A stretch of DNA of 64,000 bases from Clostridia bacterium (lineage in GTDB: Bacteria; Bacillota; Clostridia; Oscillospirales; Acutalibacteraceae). This document shows, piece by piece, positions 27,877 to 35,609 of the stretch. Position numbers and translations under genes: made by a program. Where the stretch lies: the NCBI GenBank assembly GCA_017416285.1, contig JAFQCU010000025.1, positions 18,909 to 82,908 on the forward strand, read 5' to 3'. The notes beneath the pieces are model-generated. The model ran no database searches, was not told the DNA's origin, and worked only from the letters and a program-made list of their open reading frames with translations. How positions within the stretch are numbered: position 1 is the stretch's first letter; every line of letters starts with the position of its first letter.

Positions 27877-29178
27877 GTGAGTAATTTGTTAGACTTTGTT
27901 TTAACCCTTGTTTCGGGTTCGCTTCCTTTTTGTTTAACTGTGCTGACAGGCGGATATTTTACGTTCAAAACACGTTGTTTTCAGTTGCGTTATTTCGGGG
28001 ATTCGATGAAAGCCCTAAAGGGCGTAAAAGGCGGTGGAATAAATAGCTTTTCAGCAATGTGCAATTCGCTTTCTGCAGCGCTTGGTACAGGCAATATCGT
28101 CGGTGTTGCAGCGGCCTTATCAACAGGGGGCGCAGGCGCCGTTTTTTGGATGTGGATAAGCGCATTTTTGGGTATGATTATAAAGTCGGCTGAAATCGCT
28201 TTAGGTGTCTTTTACCGCAGTAAAAATAATGAAAATTTTATTGGTGGACCGCACGTTTATATTAAAAATGCAATGCCGCATAAAGTGCAGTTTTTAAGTT
28301 TGTTTTTTGCTTTTTGGGGGCTTTTAGCAACATTTTTTTGCGGCAATATGACCCAAATAAATTCGGCGGTTTCGGGTATTTCAAAAAGCTTTAATATGCG
28401 GTTTTTAATTGGCACATTATCGGCGGTTATTGTGTTTTTTATAATCTGTGGCGGCATCTCAAAAATTGCTGATTTTTTAAGCAGGCTTTTACCGTGTATG
28501 GCGACAATTTACATATTACTTTGCCTTGGCATAATTTTAAAAAACTATACGGCTTTACCACAAGCCTTTGAAAGCATTCTTGTGGGTGCTTTTTCGCCCA
28601 AAGCGGTGACGGGCGGGGCTGTAGGAAGCATTTTAACAGTAATATCGGTGGGCGCATCAAAGGGTATTTTTTCAAATGAAGCCGGCGTTGGCACCGCCGC
28701 TATTGCTCACTCATCGGTTAACACCGCAAAACCGTTTTCACAAAGCCTTTACGGTATTTTTGAAGTGTTTGTCGACACAATTCTTTTATGTACCTTAACA
28801 GCATTGACAATTTTAACAAGCGGGGTTATTATAGATTATAATAAAGCCCCTGCATCAACCCTTACAATTTCGGCGCTTTCTACTCTTTACGGTAACGCTT
28901 CGGGGTACATTTTAAGCGCAATTTTATTGCTTTTTGCTGTGTCAAGTGTTATCGGTTGGGCAACCTACGGTATAAATTTCAGTGAGTTTTTATTTGGCAC
29001 AAATGGTAAAAAAGTGTTTATTATAATTTATCCGTTTTTTTGTATAGCAGGGTCAGTTTTATCAGCAAGCCTTGTGTGGAAATTGGCTGAGCTTTTTAAC
29101 GGTATTTTGGTAATTATAAATCTTTTAATATTGATTTTTTTGTCAAAAAAGGTTTTGTGGCTTTTAAAGGAGAAGTAA
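27877..29178 (+). CDS. Sodium:alanine/glycine symporter (AGCS family)
   Basis: 433 residues with about ten or eleven membrane helices. Family signatures are TRCFQLRYFGDS near residue 30, NSLSAALGTGNIVGVAAALSTGGAGAVFWMW and SNEAGVGTAAIAHSS, plus a GGxxVxI-like GGPHVYIKN. It imports alanine or glycine with sodium. The open frame begins at GTG 27877, but a TTG three codons later has GGTGA at a better distance, so the start is uncertain by three residues. The M24 peptidase gene starts two bases after the stop, suggesting joint use of peptide-derived amino acids. Confidence 0.9.
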   Translation: MSNLLDFVLTLVSGSLPFCLTVLTGGYFTFKTRCFQLRYFGDSMKALKGVKGGGINSFSAMCNSLSAALGTGNIVGVAAALSTGGAGAVFWMWISAFLGMIIKSAEIALGVFYRSKNNENFIGGPHVYIKNAMPHKVQFLSLFFAFWGLLATFFCGNMTQINSAVSGISKSFNMRFLIGTLSAVIVFFIICGGISKIADFLSRLLPCMATIYILLCLGIILKNYTALPQAFESILVGAFSPKAVTGGAVGSILTVISVGASKGIFSNEAGVGTAAIAHSSVNTAKPFSQSLYGIFEVFVDTILLCTLTALTILTSGVIIDYNKAPASTLTISALSTLYGNASGYILSAILLLFAVSSVIGWATYGINFSEFLFGTNGKKVFIIIYPFFCIAGSVLSASLVWKLAELFNGILVIINLLILIFLSKKVLWLLKEK

Positions 29179-29179
29179 A

Positions 29180-30247
29180 ATGATAAAGAGAATTGAAAAT
29201 CTTCAGAAAAACCTAAAGAAAGACGAAGCGTTTATAGTTTATTACGGTCCGAATCGTTTTTATCTTACGGGTTTTAGTTCATCTGCTGGAGTTGTGATTG
29301 TAACTGCTGAAAGTGCAGATTTTATTATCGATTTTCGTTATTATGAAAAAGCAAAAAGGCTTGTAAAAAGCTGTAATGTAATTTTAAGCAATAAAATTTG
29401 GCAACAAATTAACGACATACTAAAAAAACAAAAAATTACAACCGTTTATACCGAAACTCGCACACTTCCATTAGCTGACTTTTTTGCACTTAAAAAGAAT
29501 TTGAGTGGCGTTACAATCAGTGACGATAATTGTCAAGAGGATTATTTATATTCATTGCGTTCGGTTAAAAGCGCTGATGAATTAACCCTTATGCGGCAGG
29601 CACAGGCACTTACAGATGATGCGTTTGATTATATTCTTGATTATATACGCCAAGGCAAAACCGAAAAAGCAATAGCTTTGGAAATGGAATTTTATATGCG
29701 AAAACACGGCAGCGATGGCATAGCCTTTGATTTTATTGTGGTCAGTGGTGAAAATTCATCCTTACCACACGGCACACCAACCGACCGCCAAGTACAAAAC
29801 GGTGATTTTATTACTATGGATTTTGGCGCAAGATATGGCGGCTATTGTGCGGATATGACACGCACTATCGCACTTGGTGAGGTTTCAGAAAAGCAACGTT
29901 TGGTTTACGATACGGTACTCAAAGCTCAACGTGAAGCGCTATCGCAAATAAAAGCGGGTGCAATTTGCAAGGAAATTGATGCAGTCGCCCGCAACATTAT
30001 TGATAACGCCGGCTTTAAGGGTTGCTTCGGTCACGGCCTCGGGCATAGCTTGGGCATTGAGGTTCACGAATCGCCTTCGTTTAATTTAAGAGATACCACC
30101 CTCCTAAAAAGCGGTATGGTGCTATCGGTTGAGCCCGGTATTTACCTTGAAAACGAATTTGGTGTAAGAATTGAGGACGTTGTTTGCGTTACCGATAACG
30201 GCTGCGAAGACCTCACCAAAAGCCCGAAGGAATTGATTATATTATAA
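29180..30247 (+). CDS. M24 family aminopeptidase (Xaa-Pro peptidase type)
   Basis: 355 residues: a creatinase N-terminal domain (about 1-125) and a pita-bread catalytic domain. The five metal ligands are visible as Asp in ITMDFGARYGG, Asp in CADMTRT, His in GHGLGHSLGIEVHE, Glu in SVEPGIYLE and Glu in RIEDVV. There is no signal peptide, so it is cytoplasmic and should remove N-terminal residues before proline or split Xaa-Pro dipeptides. AGGAG precedes the ATG. It forms a two-gene unit with the symporter. Confidence 0.93.
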   Translation: MIKRIENLQKNLKKDEAFIVYYGPNRFYLTGFSSSAGVVIVTAESADFIIDFRYYEKAKRLVKSCNVILSNKIWQQINDILKKQKITTVYTETRTLPLADFFALKKNLSGVTISDDNCQEDYLYSLRSVKSADELTLMRQAQALTDDAFDYILDYIRQGKTEKAIALEMEFYMRKHGSDGIAFDFIVVSGENSSLPHGTPTDRQVQNGDFITMDFGARYGGYCADMTRTIALGEVSEKQRLVYDTVLKAQREALSQIKAGAICKEIDAVARNIIDNAGFKGCFGHGLGHSLGIEVHESPSFNLRDTTLLKSGMVLSVEPGIYLENEFGVRIEDVVCVTDNGCEDLTKSPKELIIL

Positions 30248-30248
30248 T

Positions 30249-30284
30249 AAAAACCGCAAGGAAATTCCTTGCGGTTTTATTTTT
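30249..30284. terminator. Bidirectional terminator of the ACCGCAAGG type
   Basis: 14-base arms around one base with A and T runs on both sides. It separates the convergent peptidase and prfC genes. Confidence 0.92.
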
Positions 30285-31875
30285 AATCCTTGCTGAAATC
30301 TTCAAGAATAAGGCCTTCGTTCTTTTCAAGCGCCCAATTAATATTCCATTCGCTTGTAAAAATAAGAATGTTATTACCCTTAAAGTCCTGCACCCATTTT
30401 GTGTCAGAAGTAAGGTTCAGCTTTTTAACGTCAATACCCTTGTTCTTTATCCAACGGATATAGGAGTACGGCAAATCGTTTCTTATAACGTCAACGTTAT
30501 ATTCGTTTTTAAGGCGGTATTCAAGCACCTCAAACTGAAGCACGCCAACAACACCAACAATAACACGCTCCATACCTGTGTTGGGTTCGTGGAAAATCTG
30601 AATAGCACCCTCCTGCGCTATCTGTTCAACACCCTTTACAAACTGCTTACGCTTTAGGCTATCCTTTTGTTCAATCATTGAAAAATGCTCAGGCGCAAAG
30701 GTGGGAATACCCTCAAACTGCACCTTTTTCTTTGCCGAACAAACGGTGTCGCCTATTGAATAAATACCGGGGTCGAATACGCCGATAATATCACCCGCAT
30801 AAGCCTCATTTATAATTTGTCTTTCCTCTGCCATCATTTGCTGTGGTTGTGAAAGACGTACGGGCTTGCCAGCCTGAACGTGGAAATAATCTGCCCCACG
30901 CTCAAACTTACCGGAGCATATACGGAAAAAGGTGATGCGGTCACGGTGGTTTTTATTCATATTTGCCTGAATTTTAAAGGCAAATGCCGAAAATTCCTCA
31001 TCAAAGGGCGAAACCTCATCTTCGCCCGAAAGTCGTGGCAACGGCGGAGTTGTCATCTTTAAGAAGTTTTCAAGGAAGACTTCAATACCAAAGTTCATAA
31101 GTGCCGAGCCAAAGAAAACCGGACTAAGCTCACCCTTGCGAACCTTTTCCAAATCGAATTCAAAACTTGCGCCATCTAAAAGCTCAATTTGGTCAACAAG
31201 CTCTGCACGCTGATAAGGTCCGATAAGCTCATCCATTCTTTCAATATCCGTAATATCGCATGGGGTGGGCTTGATTTTGTTCATACCCTTGTGCATATCA
31301 GAAAACGATAAAATTTCACGCTTGTCACGGTCGAACACACCTTTAAAGCTTACGCCACAGCCAATCGGCCAGTTTACGGGATAGGTGCCGATGCCGAATT
31401 CCTTTTCAAGCTCGTCTAAAAGCTCAAACGGGTCACGTGCCTCACGGTCAAGCTTATTGATAAAAGTAAATATCGGAATATGTCTACGAGCACATACCTT
31501 AAAAAGCTTACGGGTTTGGGCTTCTATACCCTTTGCCGCATCAATAACCATTACAACACTGTCGGCCGCCATAAGTGTGCGGTAGGTGTCCTCCGAGAAG
31601 TCCTGATGTCCGGGGGTATCAAGAATATTTATACAATATCCGTCATATTCAAACTGCATAACCGACGAGGTAATTGAAATACCACGCTGTTTTTCAAGCT
31701 CCATCCAGTCACTAACTGCGTGCTTGGCAGTAGCTTTACCCTTTACCGAGCCTGCGGTCTGAATTGCACCGCCGTATAAAAGGAATTTTTCAGTTAAAGT
31801 AGTTTTACCCGCGTCAGGGTGGGAAATTATAGCAAAGGTTCGGCGTCTGCCGATTTCACGTTGTAATTCGGTCAC
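30283..31875 (-). CDS. prfC: Peptide chain release factor 3
   Basis: 530 residues, normal for RF3. GTPase motifs are HPDAGKTTLTEK (G1, near 19-30), DTPGHQDFSEDTYR (G3) and FINKLDREARDP (G4). Domain II and the RF3 C-terminal domain follow, with IRWIKNKG near the end. It is a translational GTPase that recycles RF1/RF2 from terminating ribosomes. The leader GGAGAATTATT fits the ATG at 31875. It is a single gene with its own terminator. Confidence 0.96.
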   Translation of the reverse strand: MTELQREIGRRRTFAIISHPDAGKTTLTEKFLLYGGAIQTAGSVKGKATAKHAVSDWMELEKQRGISITSSVMQFEYDGYCINILDTPGHQDFSEDTYRTLMAADSVVMVIDAAKGIEAQTRKLFKVCARRHIPIFTFINKLDREARDPFELLDELEKEFGIGTYPVNWPIGCGVSFKGVFDRDKREILSFSDMHKGMNKIKPTPCDITDIERMDELIGPYQRAELVDQIELLDGASFEFDLEKVRKGELSPVFFGSALMNFGIEVFLENFLKMTTPPLPRLSGEDEVSPFDEEFSAFAFKIQANMNKNHRDRITFFRICSGKFERGADYFHVQAGKPVRLSQPQQMMAEERQIINEAYAGDIIGVFDPGIYSIGDTVCSAKKKVQFEGIPTFAPEHFSMIEQKDSLKRKQFVKGVEQIAQEGAIQIFHEPNTGMERVIVGVVGVLQFEVLEYRLKNEYNVDVIRNDLPYSYIRWIKNKGIDVKKLNLTSDTKWVQDFKGNNILIFTSEWNINWALEKNEGLILEDFSKD

Positions 31876-31946
31876 AATAATTCTCCTAATATTTATTCAC
31901 AATTTATTATATTAACATAATAAAAGCATTTTATCAAGAAAAAATT

Positions 31947-31978
31947 AAAACGGTCGGCCATTGTGCGCCAACCGCTTT
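31947..31978 (-). terminator. Terminator after the phosphatase-like lipoprotein gene
   Basis: AAAGCGGTTGGC on the minus strand pairs, with one wobble, to GCCGACCGTTTT across an eight-base loop, followed by T-rich DNA. Confidence 0.75.
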
Positions 31979-31991
31979 AATGTATTAAAAA

Positions 31992-32552
31992 CTACCAATT
32001 ACCTTTAACAGCATTTATTACAAAATTCGCAACCTCGGTGTTATCAACGGTTTTGCCGTTAAAATACTCTACACCGTAGCCAAGCGCAAAAATCTTTACA
32101 TCTGTTGACGTATGATTAGTGGTGCTAAAAAGCGCATTAGTTACTGCCTCATCCTCGTTTGGAAGTCTAACCCCGCCTGTTTCATGGTCAGAGGTTATAA
32201 TAAGCAAAGTGTCAGGGTTGCTTTTCATAAAATTAAGCACCGTAACCACCGCCTTGTCCAACACGGGCACAGCGTCAATCTTACCATTTATATCATTATT
32301 GTGACCTGCCTTGTCGGCTAAAGTGTTTTCAATCATAAGAAAAAAGCCGTTTTTGTTTTTTAGGCGGTCCAAAGCGATTTGGGTATACATTTGCAAAGAA
32401 CTTACCTCTTCGTCTGGTGAGGAATTAGAAGAATTTTCAACGTTACCAAGACTTGTATTGTCTGAATTATTTAAGTTTTCCTCTCCCTTACAAGCGGTTA
32501 CTGTTAGCAAAATAAGCATAACAATTAAGCACGATAAAATTTTCTTAAACAT
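31992..32552 (-). CDS. Truncated alkaline-phosphatase-like lipoprotein
   Basis: 186 residues. A lipoprotein signal ends in the lipobox TVTAC (Cys21), followed by an Asn/Ser/Glu-rich linker to about 50. The rest is the C-terminal part of alkaline phosphatase only: NGFFLMIENTLADKAGHNND keeps the Glu, Asp and His of the metal site, TSDHETGG keeps the Asp-His pair, and STTNHTSTDV keeps the last zinc His. The N-terminal two thirds are missing, including the nucleophile Ser and its metal Asp. The junction is in frame, so this is an internal deletion or a non-catalytic derivative. AGGTGA precedes the ATG. Confidence 0.8.
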   Translation of the reverse strand: MFKKILSCLIVMLILLTVTACKGEENLNNSDNTSLGNVENSSNSSPDEEVSSLQMYTQIALDRLKNKNGFFLMIENTLADKAGHNNDINGKIDAVPVLDKAVVTVLNFMKSNPDTLLIITSDHETGGVRLPNEDEAVTNALFSTTNHTSTDVKIFALGYGVEYFNGKTVDNTEVANFVINAVKGNW

Positions 32553-32600
32553 ATTGAATCACCTATAAAGCCAAAGTAAAAACTTAATAATCCACTGTAG

Positions 32601-33833
32601 TTATTCCTCGGTAAAAGGCTGACCGTTAAGATAAGAAATCATATTGCTGACAAGCAAATTCCAGCTTTGGAAGCCCTGATTTGATATACCCTCGCCCGTC
32701 TCGGGGTCATAATATTCGTGGAATTCGCCACATTCGGATAAATCACGTCCAAATAGATTTATTGTCTTTTCGGCCATTTCCTTTGCCAAATCCTCATAAC
32801 CATATTTAAGAAGTGCCTTAAAGATTAAATAGTTTGAAACGCCCCATATGGGACCAAGCCAATCCGACGGATTTCCGCTTTCCTTGATAAGATACATTTT
32901 TTCACTTTTAGAAAGGGTTCTTATACCGTAGTCAGAATAAAAAATGTTAGATTTTAAATAGTTTTCTTTTACCATACGCTCGGCCTGTTCATCAGTTGCA
33001 ATACCTGCCCACATAGCCAAAAAGCCCGACCACACGTCAATTTTTTGGATTAACGTGTTCCAATGTCTGGGACAGCCCATATGTATCCAATGGTCGCTGT
33101 TAATTGGAAGAAGATTAACGTCCACACTATAATAAAAGCCGTTTCTTTCATCATAACACTTATCGTTTATAACCGCCTTTAACGTATTAGCCAAATTTGT
33201 ATAATACTCTCTGTCGGCATTTTCATTTAGGTTATCAGCAATTTCAGCCATTGCTAACAATTCCTTATACATAAGGCAGTTAAGATAAATAGAAGCAGAG
33301 CTTCTTTTTGGGCGATAAAATGTGCAAGGGTCATTATCTACGCCGATTGCCCAGTCGTCAATAAAAACGTAGAGTCCGCTTTCATGCTTACAGTTGTTTT
33401 CATAAAACGCAAGAAATTTCTTAAGCTTTTGATATTCATCCTTAATCCACGAAAAATCGTTATTAAACTTGCAAACAAATAAAGTATGCTGAGCAATAAC
33501 CGGCTTTGCACCGTTCGATTCACCGCTTTCACTTTCGCAAAAGGTGCTCTCGCCCGATGTCATAAACGGAATACTGCCGTTATCATACATATTTTCTAAA
33601 AAATTAAGAATACAGCCCTTTTGATACTCGGAAAAATCGGCTTTTTCCTCATCGGTTGTCAAGGTATTAGAAATCGCAACGTCGGTAAGCCAGCTATCCC
33701 AATCCCAAATTTCTTGAGCATAACAAGCACCCGGCACTATAAACTTGTGCGGAAGTTTTCCCGAAGGCTCACGCAAAATTTTATTCTTTTGTTCTTTTAT
33801 GTACTTTACAATTAATTCCTCGTAATTATTCAA
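32601..33833 (-). CDS. Trehalase-like (alpha/alpha)6 glycoside hydrolase (GH37/GH63 clan)
   Basis: 410 residues without a signal peptide. YAQEIWDWDSWLTD near residue 37-50 carries the Asp block typical of this clan. GNPSDWLGPIWGVSNYLIFKAL near 330-350 and EFHEYYDPETGEG near 380 carry the other carboxylates. The start is TTG 33833, seven bases after the fucosidase stop, served by AAAGGTGA. Relatives include trehalases and glucosylglycerate- or mannosylglycerate-type hydrolases; the true substrate is open. It is co-transcribed behind the GH29 gene. Confidence 0.75.
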   Translation of the reverse strand: MNNYEELIVKYIKEQKNKILREPSGKLPHKFIVPGACYAQEIWDWDSWLTDVAISNTLTTDEEKADFSEYQKGCILNFLENMYDNGSIPFMTSGESTFCESESGESNGAKPVIAQHTLFVCKFNNDFSWIKDEYQKLKKFLAFYENNCKHESGLYVFIDDWAIGVDNDPCTFYRPKRSSASIYLNCLMYKELLAMAEIADNLNENADREYYTNLANTLKAVINDKCYDERNGFYYSVDVNLLPINSDHWIHMGCPRHWNTLIQKIDVWSGFLAMWAGIATDEQAERMVKENYLKSNIFYSDYGIRTLSKSEKMYLIKESGNPSDWLGPIWGVSNYLIFKALLKYGYEDLAKEMAEKTINLFGRDLSECGEFHEYYDPETGEGISNQGFQSWNLLVSNMISYLNGQPFTEE

Positions 33834-33839
33834 AACAAA

Positions 33840-35426
33840 TCACCTTTTAAAAACACTGATTTTAACTTCATTACTAAAGCCATCGCAATCGTAAGATACG
33901 ATTTTGATTTTATACGAACCTTCGATAAGCTTAAACTGGCATACCTCATGTTCGGAAGAATGTACTCCGAAATAAACCGATTCGTATTGTGAACCGTTAA
34001 ATGCGAATATTTCAAAATATGGAAGCTTTTCACCCTCAAAAATAACGGTATTAAACGGGAAAATTCCACCAAATTCGATTTCAACCTCGGTTTTATTGTT
34101 AATAATTTTTGCACTGGGCAAATTTACAAGGTCAAAAATTTCGCCACTTTCAAAGCTTTCAACAAAATAAGCCTCGTCCGCATAAAACGCTCCAACATAT
34201 TTTAATACGGGCTTTATATCCGCTTGACCGGTTATTCTTAAGGCATCAGCTGTAATGGTATCAAAATGTCTTGCAAAGCAATTACCAACAACCTTGCCCT
34301 GCGATAATAACATCCACTTGCCGCCTTGTAAAGCCTCAACCACAAAATTATTAATTCGCTGGCCAAAGGCAATATCTTCTTCCAGCCTGATGCAGTTAAT
34401 CTTTTTCGGTGCATCAAACTTAAACTCAAGCGTGAAATCCTTATCAAGCGCACTAATATCAATATTTTCATTTAAAACATTTTCCTTGAAAATGTCGTTT
34501 ATTGCTTCATGCCACAACTTTAAATTTGTGGCATCCTTTTCGCATATAAGGCCGCTTTTATTGGGCGGAACGTTTAATAAAATACCACAATTTTTGCCAA
34601 CCGAATCAAACCAATAATTTGTTAATTGAACGGGCGATTTTACCAAATCATCCTGTTCTTTATGATAAAACCAACCAGGTCTTATTGACATATCACATTC
34701 GGCGGGAATAAACCGATTTCCGTCCTTTTTACCGCAAAAAAGCTCACTTGTAGTTTCGGTTTCCAACGCAGATGCATCAATCGTTGCATAGCAGTTTTCA
34801 TCCGCCCTGCCAAGCTCGTTTCCTATCCAACGAACATCGATAAATTCTGTCGCACCAAGAGAACCGAAGATTACACAATCCTTTTGATTTTGTCTTACAA
34901 TATTAGCCCATCTTGCCCAGTCATAATTTGCTTCGGTGCTGCCCGCACCGTCCCACCAACACTCATATATAGCGCCGTAATTTGTCATAAGCTCGGTGAG
35001 CTGTGCAGCATAGTAATCGTTATACTTATCTGTGCCCCACTCTTTAAAATTTCTGTCCCAAGGTGATAGATAAAGACCGGGCTTTATGCCGTATTTTTTA
35101 CAAGCGTCAACAAATTCTCTCACAACGTCGCCGTTTCCATTTTTATAAGGACTATTTTTTACCGAATGTTCGGTATACTTGCTCGGCCATAGACAGAAAC
35201 CGTCGTGATGCTTGGCGGTAAGTATGGCGTTAGTAAAGCCCGCATTAACGAACACCTTCATCCACTGCTCACAGTCCAAATTTGTCGGGTTGAACAGCTC
35301 GGGCGATTCACTTCCGTCACCCCATTCATTTCCGGTAAATGTATTAATAGAAAAATGAATAAACGCCGTCTTTCTCTTATACCAATCTAATTGTCTTTCA
35401 TTAGGAATTAAAATTTCATTACTCAT
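33840..35426 (-). CDS. Alpha-L-fucosidase, GH29
   Basis: 528 residues, cytoplasmic by lack of a signal. The N-terminal ~330 residues are the GH29 barrel: QLDWYKRKTAFIHFSINTF, AKHHDGFCLWPSKYTEHS, KKYGIKPGLYLSPWDRN, and the nucleophile Asp in IYECWWDGAG near residue 160. The C-terminal ~200 residues form beta-sandwich domains like the discoidin (F5/8 type C) repeats often found in this family. It would remove terminal fucose from glycans or oligosaccharides. ATG with GAGG upstream. It is the first gene of the leftward glycosidase pair. Confidence 0.88.
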   Translation of the reverse strand: MSNEILIPNERQLDWYKRKTAFIHFSINTFTGNEWGDGSESPELFNPTNLDCEQWMKVFVNAGFTNAILTAKHHDGFCLWPSKYTEHSVKNSPYKNGNGDVVREFVDACKKYGIKPGLYLSPWDRNFKEWGTDKYNDYYAAQLTELMTNYGAIYECWWDGAGSTEANYDWARWANIVRQNQKDCVIFGSLGATEFIDVRWIGNELGRADENCYATIDASALETETTSELFCGKKDGNRFIPAECDMSIRPGWFYHKEQDDLVKSPVQLTNYWFDSVGKNCGILLNVPPNKSGLICEKDATNLKLWHEAINDIFKENVLNENIDISALDKDFTLEFKFDAPKKINCIRLEEDIAFGQRINNFVVEALQGGKWMLLSQGKVVGNCFARHFDTITADALRITGQADIKPVLKYVGAFYADEAYFVESFESGEIFDLVNLPSAKIINNKTEVEIEFGGIFPFNTVIFEGEKLPYFEIFAFNGSQYESVYFGVHSSEHEVCQFKLIEGSYKIKIVSYDCDGFSNEVKISVFKR

Positions 35427-35450
35427 AAAATACCTCGCTATAAAAATAGG

Positions 35451-35489
35451 CTTTATTCTAGTCTATCTTAACAACTCGAATAAAGTCAA
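35451..35489 (-). promoter_or_regulatory. Promoter and operator-like inverted repeat for the GH29 operon
   Basis: On the minus strand TTGACT, an 18-base spacer and TAGACT form a promoter. CTTTATTCTAG (35451-35461) and its near complement CTCGAATAAAG (35475-35485) flank it with one mismatch, so a dimeric repressor bound there would cover the core promoter. Confidence 0.5.
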
Positions 35490-35540
35490 CGGGATACGCC
35501 GAATAACAAAAAAATTTTCAACTTGAAGCAAAAAAGTTCA

Positions 35541-35569
35541 TTGTAATGACCCGATAAAAAGTTTATAAT
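35541..35569 (+). promoter_or_regulatory. Promoter for the GH94 gene
   Basis: TTGTAA, 17-base spacer, TATAAT, 40 bases before the coding start. Confidence 0.65.
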
Positions 35570-35609
35570 ACTTTTGATTAAGCATAAAATTATTAATAGG
35601 AGGAAAGCA

